A program made the translations under genes and the position numbers. Positions 28,909 through 37,834 of a stretch of DNA of 64,000 nt are shown in pieces (positions within the stretch are counted from its first letter, which is position 1; every line of letters begins with the position of its first letter). The DNA is from Sinorhizobium sp. A49 (lineage in GTDB: Bacteria; Pseudomonadota; Alphaproteobacteria; Rhizobiales; Rhizobiaceae): NCBI RefSeq assembly GCF_002002725.1, contig NZ_MUNW01000034.1:55048-119047 (forward strand), read 5' to 3'. The notes below the pieces were generated by a model that worked only from the letters and a program-made list of their open reading frames with translations, had not been told where the DNA came from and did not search any database.

Positions 28909-29760
28909 ATGAAAATCACGCATTTCATGTCAATGGCCGCAAGCGTTTCGACGTTGATGGCTATCCTTTCTGCTGCACCGGCGATTGCCGATGACGACAA
29001 GCTGCAGCAACTGAAGGATCAGGGTTTTGCCCGCATCGCGATTGCCAACGAACCGCCGTTCACCGCCGTCGGCGCCGACGGCAAGGTGTCGGGAGCCGCC
29101 CCTGATGTCGCCCGCGAAATCTTCAAGCGTCTCGGCGTCGCCGATGTCGCCGCGTCGATCTCCGAATACGGTGCGATGATCCCGGGCCTTCAGGCCGGAC
29201 GGCATGATGCCATCACTGCCGGCCTCTTCATGAAGCCGGAACGCTGTGCGGCGGTCGCCTATTCCGAGCCGGTGCTCTGCGACGCGGAAGCCTTCGCGCT
29301 GAAGAAAGGCAATCCGTTGAAGCTGATGAGCTACAAGGACATTGCCGACAACCCCGACGTCAAGATCGGTGCGCCGGGTGGCGGCACCGAAGAGAAACTA
29401 GCGCTCGAAGCGGGCGTTCCCCGCGATCGCGTTATCGTCGTGCCCGACGGCCAGAGCGGACTGAAAATGCTGCAGGACGGCCGCATCGATGTCTATTCCC
29501 TGCCTGTGCTCTCGATCAACGACCTGATGTCGAAGGCGAATGATCCGAACCTTGAGGTTGTCGCCCCGGTCGAAGGCGCGCCGGTCTATTGTGACGGCGC
29601 CGCCTTTAAGAAAGGCGACGAAGCGCTGCGGGACGCCTTCGACGTCGAGTTGGCCAAGCTGAAGGAATCCGGCGAGTTCGCCAAGATCATCGAGCCCTAT
29701 GGCTTTTCCGCAAAGGCCGCCATGTCGACCACCCGCGAAAAGCTCTGCGCCGCCAAGTAA
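28909..29760 (+). CDS. ehuB: EhuB, periplasmic ectoine/5-hydroxyectoine-binding protein
   Basis: The 283-residue protein begins with a signal peptide (about residues 1-27, ending SAAPAIA) and has the type II periplasmic fold opening GFARIAIANEPPFTAVGADG. The ligand pocket of EhuB uses aromatic and acidic residues; ANEPPF, GLFMKPERC and GAPGGGTEE are in the expected places. The start at 28909 follows GAGGAG by about nine bases. It binds solute at high affinity before handing it to EhuCD, and supports use as a nutrient as much as for osmoprotection. Confidence 0.93.
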   Translation: MKITHFMSMAASVSTLMAILSAAPAIADDDKLQQLKDQGFARIAIANEPPFTAVGADGKVSGAAPDVAREIFKRLGVADVAASISEYGAMIPGLQAGRHDAITAGLFMKPERCAAVAYSEPVLCDAEAFALKKGNPLKLMSYKDIADNPDVKIGAPGGGTEEKLALEAGVPRDRVIVVPDGQSGLKMLQDGRIDVYSLPVLSINDLMSKANDPNLEVVAPVEGAPVYCDGAAFKKGDEALRDAFDVELAKLKESGEFAKIIEPYGFSAKAAMSTTREKLCAAK

Positions 29761-29840
29761 CGCGCTCCGGCTCCCTCTTGCGCACTCGCGACGCGGGGAG
29801 CCGGTCCCAATGGCTGACGATGATTGGAATGTAGGCAACG

Positions 29841-30500
29841 ATGATCGACTGGTCCGGCTACATAGGGCTGATATTGCAGGGCGCGCTGGTGACGCTGCAG
29901 CTGACGGTACTGGGCTCGGCATTGGCTGTCGTAATGGCCTTTACCGCGGGCCTTGCGCGCGTTAGCCGCTCGTTCGCGGTGCGAGCGCTGGCGACCACCT
30001 ATATCGAGTTCTTTCGCGGCACCTCGATCTTCGTGCAACTCTTCTGGGTCTATTTCGTCCTGCCCTTTGCCGGCATCACGTTGACGCCACTGCAGGCTGG
30101 TGTCCTGGCGCTCGGCCTCAATGTCGGGGCCTATGGGGCCGAGGTGGTGCGCGGCGCGGTTAAGGCGATCGGCCGCGAGCAGCGCGAGGCCTGCATTGCG
30201 CTCAACCTGACGCGCTACCAGTCCATGCGCCACATCATCCTGCCCCAGGCCTTGCCGCTGATGTTGCCGACATTCTGCAACAACGCCATCGAACTCCTGA
30301 AAGGCACGGCCGTCGTCTCATTGATCTCGCTGACCGACATGACATTTCAGGCCCAGGTCGTGCGTGCCCAGACTGGCAACACGCTAATCCCTTTCACAGT
30401 GATCCTCGTTCTCTACTTCCTGATGTCCTGGGTCATATCGCGCAGCATGCGGTGGCTCGAACGGCGCATGACGCGCGGCCTTGACGGCGTGAGGGGCTGA
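29841..30500 (+). CDS. ehuC: EhuC, permease subunit of the ectoine ABC importer
   Basis: The 219-residue His/Glu-type permease has five predicted membrane segments, the family opening IGLILQGALVTLQLTVLGSA, the FFRGTSIFVQLFW motif and the coupling motif REQREACIALNLTRYQSM. It pairs with EhuD as the heterodimeric channel. An 80-base gap follows ehuB, and three bases separate it from ehuD. Confidence 0.93.
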   Translation: MIDWSGYIGLILQGALVTLQLTVLGSALAVVMAFTAGLARVSRSFAVRALATTYIEFFRGTSIFVQLFWVYFVLPFAGITLTPLQAGVLALGLNVGAYGAEVVRGAVKAIGREQREACIALNLTRYQSMRHIILPQALPLMLPTFCNNAIELLKGTAVVSLISLTDMTFQAQVVRAQTGNTLIPFTVILVLYFLMSWVISRSMRWLERRMTRGLDGVRG

Positions 30501-30503
30501 GCG

Positions 30504-31166
30504 ATGGAATGGGACTGGAATTTCGTCTGGCAGATCATGCCCACCCTCCTCGAGGGACTGAAGATCACGCTTCTGGCCACGGTTCTCGGAGCCGTCGTCG
30601 CCGCGGTCGTCGGCCTTCTCTTTGCGATCCTGAGGCTTTCGGCACCAAAGCCGATCGCCCGCGTCGTCGGCTTCCTCGTCGAGTTCATTCGCGGTACGCC
30701 GCTGCTCGTGCAACTCTATTTCATCTTCTACGTGCTTCCCGATATCGGCATCAGCCTACCGGCCCTGGTCGCCGGCGTCATCGGGCTCGGCATTCACTAC
30801 GGCACCTACACGGCCGAGGTCTATCGCGCCGGCATCGAGAACGTTCCGCGCGGCCAATGGGAAGCAGCCCGGGCCACCAACCTGACCCTGCGCCAGACCT
30901 GGCTGCACGTGATCCTGCCCCAGGCGATCCCGCCAATGATCCCCGCACTCGCGAACTACCTGATCGCCATGTTCAAGGAGACGCCGCTTCTGTCGGCCAT
31001 CACCGTTCTCGAACTGATGAACCAGGCGAAAAGCATCGCCAACAGCAACTACCGCTATATCGAGCCGATGACCCTGGTCGGCGTGTTCTTCCTGATCATG
31101 AGCCTGATTTCCGTCGTGTTTTTGCGATGGCTGGAAGAACGCTACAGCCGCGTGGAGGAGCGCTGA
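30504..31166 (+). CDS. ehuD: EhuD, permease subunit of the ectoine ABC importer
   Basis: The 220-residue partner of EhuC has the same family pattern: a membrane opening TLLEGLKITLLATVLGAVV, FIRGTPLLVQLYFIFYVLP and the coupling loop PRGQWEAARATNLTLRQTW. Its stop shares one base with the eutA start (TGATG), which links transport and breakdown genes in one translational unit. Confidence 0.93.
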   Translation: MEWDWNFVWQIMPTLLEGLKITLLATVLGAVVAAVVGLLFAILRLSAPKPIARVVGFLVEFIRGTPLLVQLYFIFYVLPDIGISLPALVAGVIGLGIHYGTYTAEVYRAGIENVPRGQWEAARATNLTLRQTWLHVILPQAIPPMIPALANYLIAMFKETPLLSAITVLELMNQAKSIANSNYRYIEPMTLVGVFFLIMSLISVVFLRWLEERYSRVEER

Positions 31167-31945
31167 TGGAAAAGACGTTCTCGCTTTCGCTCGCCTCTCG
31201 TCGACCGAGGCTCGACGAGCGCCCGCTCGAAAAACGCGTCGGACTGATCATCCTTGCCACCGACCACACGACCGAGCCGGACTTCCGGCGCATGGTCGCA
31301 AGCGAGCGCATCGGCGTCTATGTCGCGCGCATTCCCTATGCCAATCCCGTCACGCCCGAGAACCTGCGCGCGATGCAGCCACAGCTGACGACTGCCGCTG
31401 GCCTGATCCTTCCTGATGAAGAGCTCGATGTCGTGATGTATTCGTGCACGTCCGCCTCCGTCGTCATCGGCGACGATCAGGTGACGGCGGCGATCCGTGC
31501 GGCAAAGCCGGATGTACCGGTCGTCACCCCGACGGCCGCAGCCGTCGAGGGGCTTCGCACCCTTGGCGCTGCCCGCATCTCGGTTCTGACACCCTACACG
31601 CTCGAGACCAGCCGCCCGATGGCGGACTATTTTGCCGAAAGCGGTTTTTCGATCGACCGGTTCGCCTGCCTTGGCCTGACCGACGACCGGGAGATGGCAC
31701 GTGTCGGCCTTGACGAACTCATCGCGTTTGCGCGTGAGGCCGTGGCACCGGGTTCTGATGCGCTGTTCATATCCTGCACGGCGGTGCGCGCCGCCTCCGT
31801 CGCTGCACGGATCGAGGACGCGATCGGCAAGCCTGTCGTCACCAGCAATTTGGCAACCGCCTGGGCATGCCTGCGTCTTTGTGGCGACCACAACCATTAT
31901 GCTCAATTCGGCCAGCTGATGACGCTGCCGTTGGCTGGAGCGTGA
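31166..31945 (+). CDS. eutA: EutA, Asp/Glu racemase-like protein of hydroxyectoine utilisation
   Basis: The 259-residue protein of the maleate isomerase / aspartate racemase superfamily has two candidate catalytic cysteines, in VVMYSCTSASVV and ALFISCTAVRAA, each followed by Thr/Ser as in that superfamily. In ectoine degraders EutABC is thought to convert 5-hydroxyectoine to ectoine, with EutA perhaps inverting the hydroxyl-bearing carbon. It is coupled to ehuD by one base and lies two bases before eutB. Confidence 0.92.
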   Translation: MEKTFSLSLASRRPRLDERPLEKRVGLIILATDHTTEPDFRRMVASERIGVYVARIPYANPVTPENLRAMQPQLTTAAGLILPDEELDVVMYSCTSASVVIGDDQVTAAIRAAKPDVPVVTPTAAAVEGLRTLGAARISVLTPYTLETSRPMADYFAESGFSIDRFACLGLTDDREMARVGLDELIAFAREAVAPGSDALFISCTAVRAASVAARIEDAIGKPVVTSNLATAWACLRLCGDHNHYAQFGQLMTLPLAGA

Positions 31946-31947
31946 GC

Positions 31948-32955
31948 ATGTCTGGATCTTCCTTGCCCGTGGTCTACGGCGACATCGAAGCTGCCGCGCA
32001 GCGAATTTCGGCCCATATGCTGAAGACACCGTTCGCCCTCTCTCCATCCCTCTCCGAACTCCTGGATGTGCCGATTGGCCTCAAGCTTGAACATCACCAG
32101 ACAACCGGAAGCTTCAAGTTGCGCGGTGCCTGCAATGCGCTCCTGTCGCTGTCGCCGGCCGAGCGCAAGCGCGGTGTCGTTGCCGCCTCGACGGGCAACC
32201 ACGGGCGGGCTCTGGCCTACGCTGCGAAAGCCGAAGGCACCGTCGCGACAATCTGCATGTCGCGCCTCGTCCCCGAAAACAAGCTTGCCGAAATTCGCCG
32301 ACTTGGCGCCAGGGTGCATATCACGGGCGCCTCGCAGGATGACGCCCAGCGTGAAGTCGAAAGGCTCGTCGAGCAGGATGGGCTTGTGATGGTGCCGCCG
32401 TTCGACAATCCGGCCATCGTCGCCGGCCAGGGCACTCTCGGCCTCGAAATCGTCGATGACATGCCGGATGTCGGGATGGTGCTCGTTCCGCTATCGGGCG
32501 GCGGTCTCGCCTCTGGCGTGGCTCTGGCAGTGAAATCACGGCGGCCGGACATCAGGGTCATCGGCCTCACCATGGAGCGCGGTGCAGCGATGAAGGCGAG
32601 CCTCGATGTAGGCCGCCCCGTCGAGATTGCCGAAATGCCAAGTCTTGCTGACTCGCTCGGCGGCGGCATCGGCCTTGTCAACCGTGTGACTTTTGCCATG
32701 TGCAACGCGCTGCTCGACGATGTCGTCTTGCTTTCGGAAGCGGAGATCGCAGCGGGAATGCGGCACGCCTATGCGCAGGAGCGCGAGATCGTCGAGGGCG
32801 CCGGCGCCGTCGGCATCGCCGCCTTGCTTGCCGGCAAGATCGACCCGGCCGGTCGACCGGTTGCACTCATCCTTTCGGGCCGCAACGTCGACATGGAACT
32901 GCACCAGCGTGTCGTCAATTGCGAGACAGATCTGTTGCGGGAGGACGCGGCATGA
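31948..32955 (+). CDS. eutB: EutB, threonine dehydratase-like PLP enzyme of hydroxyectoine utilisation
   Basis: The 335-residue fold-type II PLP enzyme has its PLP lysine in TTGSFKLRGACNA (near residue 57), VVAASTGNHGRALAYAAK for phosphate and substrate binding, and the glycine loop VPLSGGGLASG. It is thought to remove water from an opened hydroxyectoine intermediate. The start at 31948 is two bases after eutA; its stop overlaps the eutC start by four bases. Confidence 0.92.
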   Translation: MSGSSLPVVYGDIEAAAQRISAHMLKTPFALSPSLSELLDVPIGLKLEHHQTTGSFKLRGACNALLSLSPAERKRGVVAASTGNHGRALAYAAKAEGTVATICMSRLVPENKLAEIRRLGARVHITGASQDDAQREVERLVEQDGLVMVPPFDNPAIVAGQGTLGLEIVDDMPDVGMVLVPLSGGGLASGVALAVKSRRPDIRVIGLTMERGAAMKASLDVGRPVEIAEMPSLADSLGGGIGLVNRVTFAMCNALLDDVVLLSEAEIAAGMRHAYAQEREIVEGAGAVGIAALLAGKIDPAGRPVALILSGRNVDMELHQRVVNCETDLLREDAA

Positions 32956-33944
32956 CGCGCATGACAATTCTGACCGAGGCAGATCTGCGGGCGGTCGTGC
33001 CGCTCGACCTTGCCGCCGTCGACTGCATCGAGAACGCCTTTTGTGCACTCGCCACCAAGGCCGTGGTGATGCCGCCGATCCTGCGCCTGGACATCCCGGA
33101 ACATCGCGGCGAAGTCGATGTGAAGACCGCCTATGTGCCTGGGCTCGACGGTTTCGCGATCAAGATCAGCCCCGGCTTCTTCGACAACCCCAAGCTCGGC
33201 CTGCCGAGCACCAACGGCATGATGGTGCTTTTGTCGGCAACAACAGGCGTCGTCCAGGCGCTGTTGCTGGACAATGGCTATCTGACCGACGTGCGCACCG
33301 CGGCTGCGGGCGCAGTTGCCGCAAGGCATGTCTCGCGTGCGGATGCCTCTGTCGCCGCCATTTTCGGCGCGGGCATGCAGGCGGCACTTCAGCTTGAGGC
33401 GCTCTGCCTGGTGCGCCCGATCCGGGAAGCGCGGATCTGGGCGCGCGACGGTAAAAAGGCAAAGCTTGCCGCCCGCACGTTAACGGGGAGGCTCGGCATT
33501 CCCGTCAGGGCGGAAAGTGATCCGGAAAAGGCCTCAGCAGGTGCCGATATCATCGTCACGACCACACCGACAGAAAGCCCCATCCTCAAGGCCGCGTGGC
33601 TGAGGCCAGGCCAGCATGTGACTGCCATGGGCTCGGACGCCGAACACAAGAACGAGATCGAACCGGCAGCGATTGCGGAGGCCTCGCTCTATGTCGCCGA
33701 TAGCCTGGCACAGACACGACGGCTCGGCGAACTGCACCACGCCATCAAGGCAAGCCGCATCGCAGCGGAAGCCGACTTTGCCGAACTCGGCCAGATCATC
33801 GCCGGCCAGCGCCCGGGGCGCACCGCTGCCGACCAGCGCACCATCGTCGACCTGACCGGTACAGGCATCCAAGACACCGCCATCGCCACGCTTGCCTTTG
33901 CCCGCGCGCAAGAGCGCGGCAAGGGCGCGACATTTGCAAGCTGA
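32952..33944 (+). CDS. eutC: EutC, ornithine cyclodeaminase-like protein of hydroxyectoine utilisation
   Basis: The 330-residue ornithine cyclodeaminase / mu-crystallin family protein binds NAD(P) through AAIFGAGMQAALQLEAL. It has the family opening with VKTAYVPGLDGFAIKISPGF and the TAAAGAVAARHVSR motif. Together with EutA and EutB it is assigned to converting hydroxyectoine to ectoine, probably by reducing an imine. Its ATG overlaps the eutB stop (ATGA). Confidence 0.92.
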   Translation: MTRMTILTEADLRAVVPLDLAAVDCIENAFCALATKAVVMPPILRLDIPEHRGEVDVKTAYVPGLDGFAIKISPGFFDNPKLGLPSTNGMMVLLSATTGVVQALLLDNGYLTDVRTAAAGAVAARHVSRADASVAAIFGAGMQAALQLEALCLVRPIREARIWARDGKKAKLAARTLTGRLGIPVRAESDPEKASAGADIIVTTTPTESPILKAAWLRPGQHVTAMGSDAEHKNEIEPAAIAEASLYVADSLAQTRRLGELHHAIKASRIAAEADFAELGQIIAGQRPGRTAADQRTIVDLTGTGIQDTAIATLAFARAQERGKGATFAS

Positions 33945-33975
33945 GACCGGCAAGACCGGAGAATGAGGGAGAGAC

Positions 33976-35157
33976 ATGACCAAACCCAACCTCAAATTTT
34001 CCCTTGGGGAGTACGAGGCGCGCCTCACAAAGACGCGCAAGGCCATGGAGGATAAGGGTGTCGACCTGCTCATCGTCAGCGATCCGACCAACATGGCCTG
34101 GCTCACCGGCTATGACGGCTGGTCGTTCTACGTGCATCAGGCCGTCGTGGTGCCGCCGACGGGCGAGCCGATCTGGTACGGACGCGGACAGGACGCAAAC
34201 GGCGCGAAGTTCACGGCCTATCTCGCCCACGAGAGCATCATCGGCTATCCCGATCACTACGTGCAATCAACCGAACGCCATCCGATGGACTATCTCGCAG
34301 CAAAGCTTGCCGAGCGCGGCCTCGACAAGCTTACCATCGGCGTCGAGATGGACAATTACTGGTTCTCGGCCGCCGCCTATGCCGCCTTGCAGAAACACCT
34401 GCCCAATGCTCGATTCGTCGACACGACGGCACTGGTCAACTGGCAGCGCGCAGTCAAGAGCCCGGCGGAAATCGCCTACATGCGCAACGCTGCGCGCATC
34501 GTCGAGGGCATGCATCAACGCATCTTCGACAAGATCGAGGTCGGGATGCGCAAATGCGATCTCGTCGCCGAAATCTATGATGCGGGCACGCGCGGCGTCG
34601 ACGGCATCGGCGGCGACTACCCGGCCATCGTGCCTTTGCTCCCTTCCGGCGTCGAGGCATCGGCACCGCATCTGACCTGGGACGACCGTCCGATGAAATC
34701 GGGTGAAGGCACCTTCTTCGAGATCGCCGGCTGCTACAACCGCTACCATCTGCCGCTGTCACGCACGGTCTTCCTCGGCAAGCCGACCCAGGCGTTTCTG
34801 GATGCGGAGAAGGCGACGCTCGAGGGCATGGAGGCGGGTCTTGCCCAGGCGAAACCGGGTAACACCTGCGAGGATATTGCTCAGGCGTTCTTTGCCGTGC
34901 TGAAGAAGTACGGCATCGTCAAGGACAACCGCACGGGTTACTCGATCGGTATGTCCTACCCACCGGATTGGGGCGAGCGCACCATGAGTCTGCGCCCCGG
35001 CGACCGCACCGAGCTTACACCCGGTATGACCTTCCACTTCATGACTGGCCTGTGGCTTGAGGACATGGGCTTCGAGACGACCGAGAGCATCCTGATCACC
35101 GAGACCGGGGTCGAATGCCTTGCCAACGTGCCGCGCAAGCTTTTCGTGAAGGACTGA
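33976..35157 (+). CDS. eutD: EutD/DoeA, ectoine hydrolase
   Basis: The 393-residue protein of the M24 pita-bread family acts as a hydrolase opening the ectoine ring to N-alpha-acetyl-L-2,4-diaminobutyrate, the EnuR inducer. It has the creatinase-like N-terminal domain (LLIVSDPTNMAWLTGYDGW) and the C-terminal domain with GDYPAIVPLLPSG, FFEIAGCYNRYHLPLSRTVF and MTFHFMTGLW. Several metal ligands of true M24 peptidases are replaced, as expected for EutD. It is followed after two bases by eutE. Confidence 0.93.
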   Translation: MTKPNLKFSLGEYEARLTKTRKAMEDKGVDLLIVSDPTNMAWLTGYDGWSFYVHQAVVVPPTGEPIWYGRGQDANGAKFTAYLAHESIIGYPDHYVQSTERHPMDYLAAKLAERGLDKLTIGVEMDNYWFSAAAYAALQKHLPNARFVDTTALVNWQRAVKSPAEIAYMRNAARIVEGMHQRIFDKIEVGMRKCDLVAEIYDAGTRGVDGIGGDYPAIVPLLPSGVEASAPHLTWDDRPMKSGEGTFFEIAGCYNRYHLPLSRTVFLGKPTQAFLDAEKATLEGMEAGLAQAKPGNTCEDIAQAFFAVLKKYGIVKDNRTGYSIGMSYPPDWGERTMSLRPGDRTELTPGMTFHFMTGLWLEDMGFETTESILITETGVECLANVPRKLFVKD

Positions 35158-35159
35158 CC

Positions 35160-36170
35160 ATGACGGTTTCAGCGCTTCGTCCGTCCGCGATTTCACCGAC
35201 GGTGGACTTTTCAGTGGACGGCGTCCAGCATGGTTTCCTGCGGCTGCCCTACAGCCGCGACGATTCCGCCTGGGGTTCGGTGATGATCCCCGTTACCGTC
35301 ATCAAGAACGGCGAAGGGCCGACGGCCCTTCTGACCGGCGGCAATCACGGCGACGAATATGAGGGACCGATCGCCCTCTTCGATCTTGCTCGCACGCTGA
35401 CGGCCGAGGACGTTGCAGGTCGGGTGATCATTATACCCGCGATGAATTATCCGGCCTTCGTTTCGGCAACACGTACTTCACCGATCGACCGCGGTAACAT
35501 GAACCGCAGTTTCCCTGGAAAGCCCGACGGCACGGTGACTGAAAAGATCGCCGACTACTTCCAGCGCGAACTCCTGCCGCTCGCAGATATCGTCATGGAT
35601 TTCCATTCCGGTGGAAAAACGCTCGATTTCCTGCCATTCTGCGCGGCGCATATCCTGCCCGACAAGCGTCAGGAAGCCCGTTCGTTCGAACTCGTCGACG
35701 CATTTTGCGCGCCCTACTCGATGAAGATGCTTGAGATCGATGCGGTCGGCATGTACGACACCGCGGCAGAGGATATGGGCAAGATCTTCATCACGACGGA
35801 ACTCGGCGGCGGCGGCACGGCGACCGCCAAAAGCGCCGGGATTGCCAAGCAGGGCGTGTCCAACGTGCTGCGCAAGGCGGGCATCCTGAAAGGACCGAGC
35901 ACAGCATCCGTAACCCGGACGCAATGGCTCGATATGCCCGACGGCAACTGCTTCTCCTTTGCCGAGGATGCCGGGCTGATCGAACCCCTGGTCGACATGG
36001 GCGAGAGCGTTGTTACCGGCCAGGCCGTGGCCCGCATCCACCCGATCGGCAAGACCGGTGCCGTGCCGAAAGATGTCTGCACGAAGAGGGACGGTATTCT
36101 GTGCGCCCGGCACTTCCCTGGCCTCGTCAAGCCAGGAGATTGCGTCGCGGTTGTTGCGGTGACGATATGA
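35160..36170 (+). CDS. eutE: EutE/DoeB, N-alpha-acetyl-L-2,4-diaminobutyrate deacetylase
   Basis: The 336-residue zinc deacetylase is of the succinylglutamate desuccinylase/aspartoacylase family. Zinc ligands are in GGNHGDEYEG and in DFHSGG; the catalytic Glu is in FITTELGGGG. It releases acetate and diaminobutyrate, the substrate of the aminotransferase at 22921. The start at 35160 lies two bases after eutD. It is the last recognised gene of the ehu-eut operon. Confidence 0.93.
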   Translation: MTVSALRPSAISPTVDFSVDGVQHGFLRLPYSRDDSAWGSVMIPVTVIKNGEGPTALLTGGNHGDEYEGPIALFDLARTLTAEDVAGRVIIIPAMNYPAFVSATRTSPIDRGNMNRSFPGKPDGTVTEKIADYFQRELLPLADIVMDFHSGGKTLDFLPFCAAHILPDKRQEARSFELVDAFCAPYSMKMLEIDAVGMYDTAAEDMGKIFITTELGGGGTATAKSAGIAKQGVSNVLRKAGILKGPSTASVTRTQWLDMPDGNCFSFAEDAGLIEPLVDMGESVVTGQAVARIHPIGKTGAVPKDVCTKRDGILCARHFPGLVKPGDCVAVVAVTI

Positions 36171-36220
36171 TCAGGCCACTAGCCTTGGAAATCGCCAAGC
36201 TGAGCGAACTGCCTGGTTAG
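36167..36220 (+). CDS. Possible 17-residue mini-ORF coupled to eutE
   Basis: An ATG overlaps the eutE stop by four bases (ATGA) and opens a frame of 17 residues, MIRPLALEIAKLSELPG, before a TAG. The overlap is of the kind used for translational coupling in this operon. The frame may instead be the start of a lost gene. There is no family evidence. Confidence 0.25.
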   Translation: MIRPLALEIAKLSELPG

Positions 36221-36360
36221 CTGAAAGCCGAAGGCAGAACCTTGGCGGCTCCACGGTCCGCAGGTGTCGTTGTGTGGGCAGCAGCACTACCTGGTCGCTT
36301 AGGTCTTAGGTTGCTTCACCTTCAGCGGAATACTGACAGGTCCATAGGTCACCACAGATA

Positions 36361-36387
36361 CCCGCCGTCGCCTTTCGTGACGGCGGG
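36361..36387. terminator. Hairpin between eutE and the Gfa-family gene
   Basis: CCCGCCGTC and GACGGCGGG form a perfect 9-bp stem with a nine-base loop between the convergent eutE and gfa genes. No U-run is seen on either side. It is placed to end transcripts from both directions. Confidence 0.6.
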
Positions 36388-36405
36388 CCACTCGACAGGC
36401 GTTCG

Positions 36406-36975
36406 TCACTGCGCGAGAACGCCGTTCTTCTTGGCGGTCCATGTGGCGAGGAAATCCATAAGCCCAGGCGACAGGCAATCATAGGGTTCGAGCCCCAGTT
36501 CCTTCAGACGAGCACGAACGGCGGACATCTCATCCGGATTGTAGCCATTTTCGATGATCGAGGAGACGAAAGCCGCAAACCCAGGCCCTGCCCAACCATC
36601 CTCCGCAAACCTCTCGGGGTGAAGGAATGATAGCCCCTTGAAGGCATGCTCCCGTTCGACCGGTCCGTACATATGTACGCCGCATTCCTTGCAAGCATGC
36701 CGTTGAATGAGGGCCGAAGGATCGATGACCGTAAGCTTCTCACCGTTTTCCAACACTTCGATCTTGTCCGTCGGAGCAACGGCGACAACAGAGAACACGG
36801 CACCTTTCGGTTTCCAGCATTTCGTGCAGCCACATGCATGATTATGGGCGATATCGCTGTTTACCCTCACCCTGACCGGACTGCTGCAACTGCAGACAAG
36901 GGTCCCGCCTGAGAACGACGTGCCGCCGGCCTTGAAACCGTTGTCGACGGCGGGATGTATCGCAATTCTGCTCAT
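36406..36975 (-). CDS. gfa: Gfa/CENP-V family protein, annotated as S-(hydroxymethyl)glutathione synthase
   Basis: The 189-residue zinc protein of the Gfa family is thought to promote or buffer formation of the formaldehyde-glutathione adduct. Cysteine clusters are [20 protein letters not shown] and [13 protein letters not shown], the two zinc sites of the fold. The length and C-terminal [16 protein letters not shown] match Gfa proper rather than the shorter CENP-V-like members. It is a single gene, with no formaldehyde dehydrogenase beside it here. Confidence 0.88.
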   Translation of the reverse strand: MSRIAIHPAVDNGFKAGGTSFSGGTLVCSCSSPVRVRVNSDIAHNHACGCTKCWKPKGAVFSVVAVAPTDKIEVLENGEKLTVIDPSALIQRHACKECGVHMYGPVEREHAFKGLSFLHPERFAEDGWAGPGFAAFVSSIIENGYNPDEMSAVRARLKELGLEPYDCLSPGLMDFLATWTAKKNGVLAQ

Positions 36976-37372
36976 GATGTTCCTCCCAAAAGTGCCAACG
37001 CGCTACCGATCGCAAGTGTACTTTGATGAGATCTTGGCGCCAGTAGGTTACTGTAACAGACCGTAGCGCGTGTAGCGTCGCACTCCAGGTGAAGCTATCG
37101 GTGCAAGCGCCCGGCCAGCTTTGGAGGATTCAGTTCCGGTCCGGTTTCAAAGTCGAGGAACAAACTGGCCTCGTTGGTGTTGGAGCAATGTTCTGGGGGA
37201 GCCGGGCACCTCCTTCAGTCCACATCACGCGCATTTGAATTGATCCGCCGACGACATGGCAGTTGTCTGCCTGCATCACCTTATTGGCCCGTCTCGGACG
37301 TTTGCGAGCCCGGCCACCATTTTCTGAACAAGAGCCGGCCTCCACTCGGCTCCGTTTGAAGGACGCATGGAC
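36976..37372. promoter_or_regulatory. Divergent region between gfa and iorA with an 11-bp palindrome
   Basis: The stretch holds no supported gene. GTTACTGTAAC (37047-37057) is a perfect palindrome about 72 bases upstream of gfa and could be a repressor site for one of the divergent genes. The iorA-proximal half shows no clear promoter. Confidence 0.4.
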
Positions 37373-37831
37373 ATGGTGACTTTTACGCTCAACGGAAAAG
37401 AACGCACCTTCGATGGCGATCCCGATACGCCTCTGCTCTGGGTGATCCGCGATCTCGAAAAACTCACGGGCACGAAATACGGGTGCGGCGTAGCGCAATG
37501 CGGGGCTTGCACTGTCCATCTCGATGGCATGCCCCGGCGGTCCTGTATCACGCCAATTGCCATGATCGACGGCTCGGATGTGGTCACGATCGAAGGCATT
37601 TCCGGAAAGGAGGCCGAGGCGGTCCAGACGGCGTGGGCCGGGCTCGATGTCCCACAATGCGGTTACTGTCAATCCGGGCAGATCATGTCGGCCGTGGCGC
37701 TCCTGCAGATGCTGCCCAAACCCACCGACGACGAGATCGATGGTGCCATGACCGGCAATCTCTGTCGGTGCGCCACCTACCATCGCATCCGCGCGGCGAT
37801 CCACAATGCCGCCAATTCGATGGAGGGTTGA
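37373..37831 (+). CDS. iorA: Isoquinoline 1-oxidoreductase alpha-type subunit, two [2Fe-2S] protein
   Basis: The 152-residue iron-sulphur subunit belongs to the xanthine oxidase/aldehyde oxidase family. The plant-type cluster motif is [16 protein letters not shown] with a further Cys in RRSC; the C-terminal cluster motif is CGYCQSGQ ... [12 protein letters not shown]. It passes electrons from the molybdenum site of the next protein. The ATG at 37373 is nine bases from AAGGA; the ATG two codons earlier is too close to that site. It is followed after three bases by the large subunit. Confidence 0.9.
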   Translation: MVTFTLNGKERTFDGDPDTPLLWVIRDLEKLTGTKYGCGVAQCGACTVHLDGMPRRSCITPIAMIDGSDVVTIEGISGKEAEAVQTAWAGLDVPQCGYCQSGQIMSAVALLQMLPKPTDDEIDGAMTGNLCRCATYHRIRAAIHNAANSMEG

Positions 37832-37834
37832 GCA

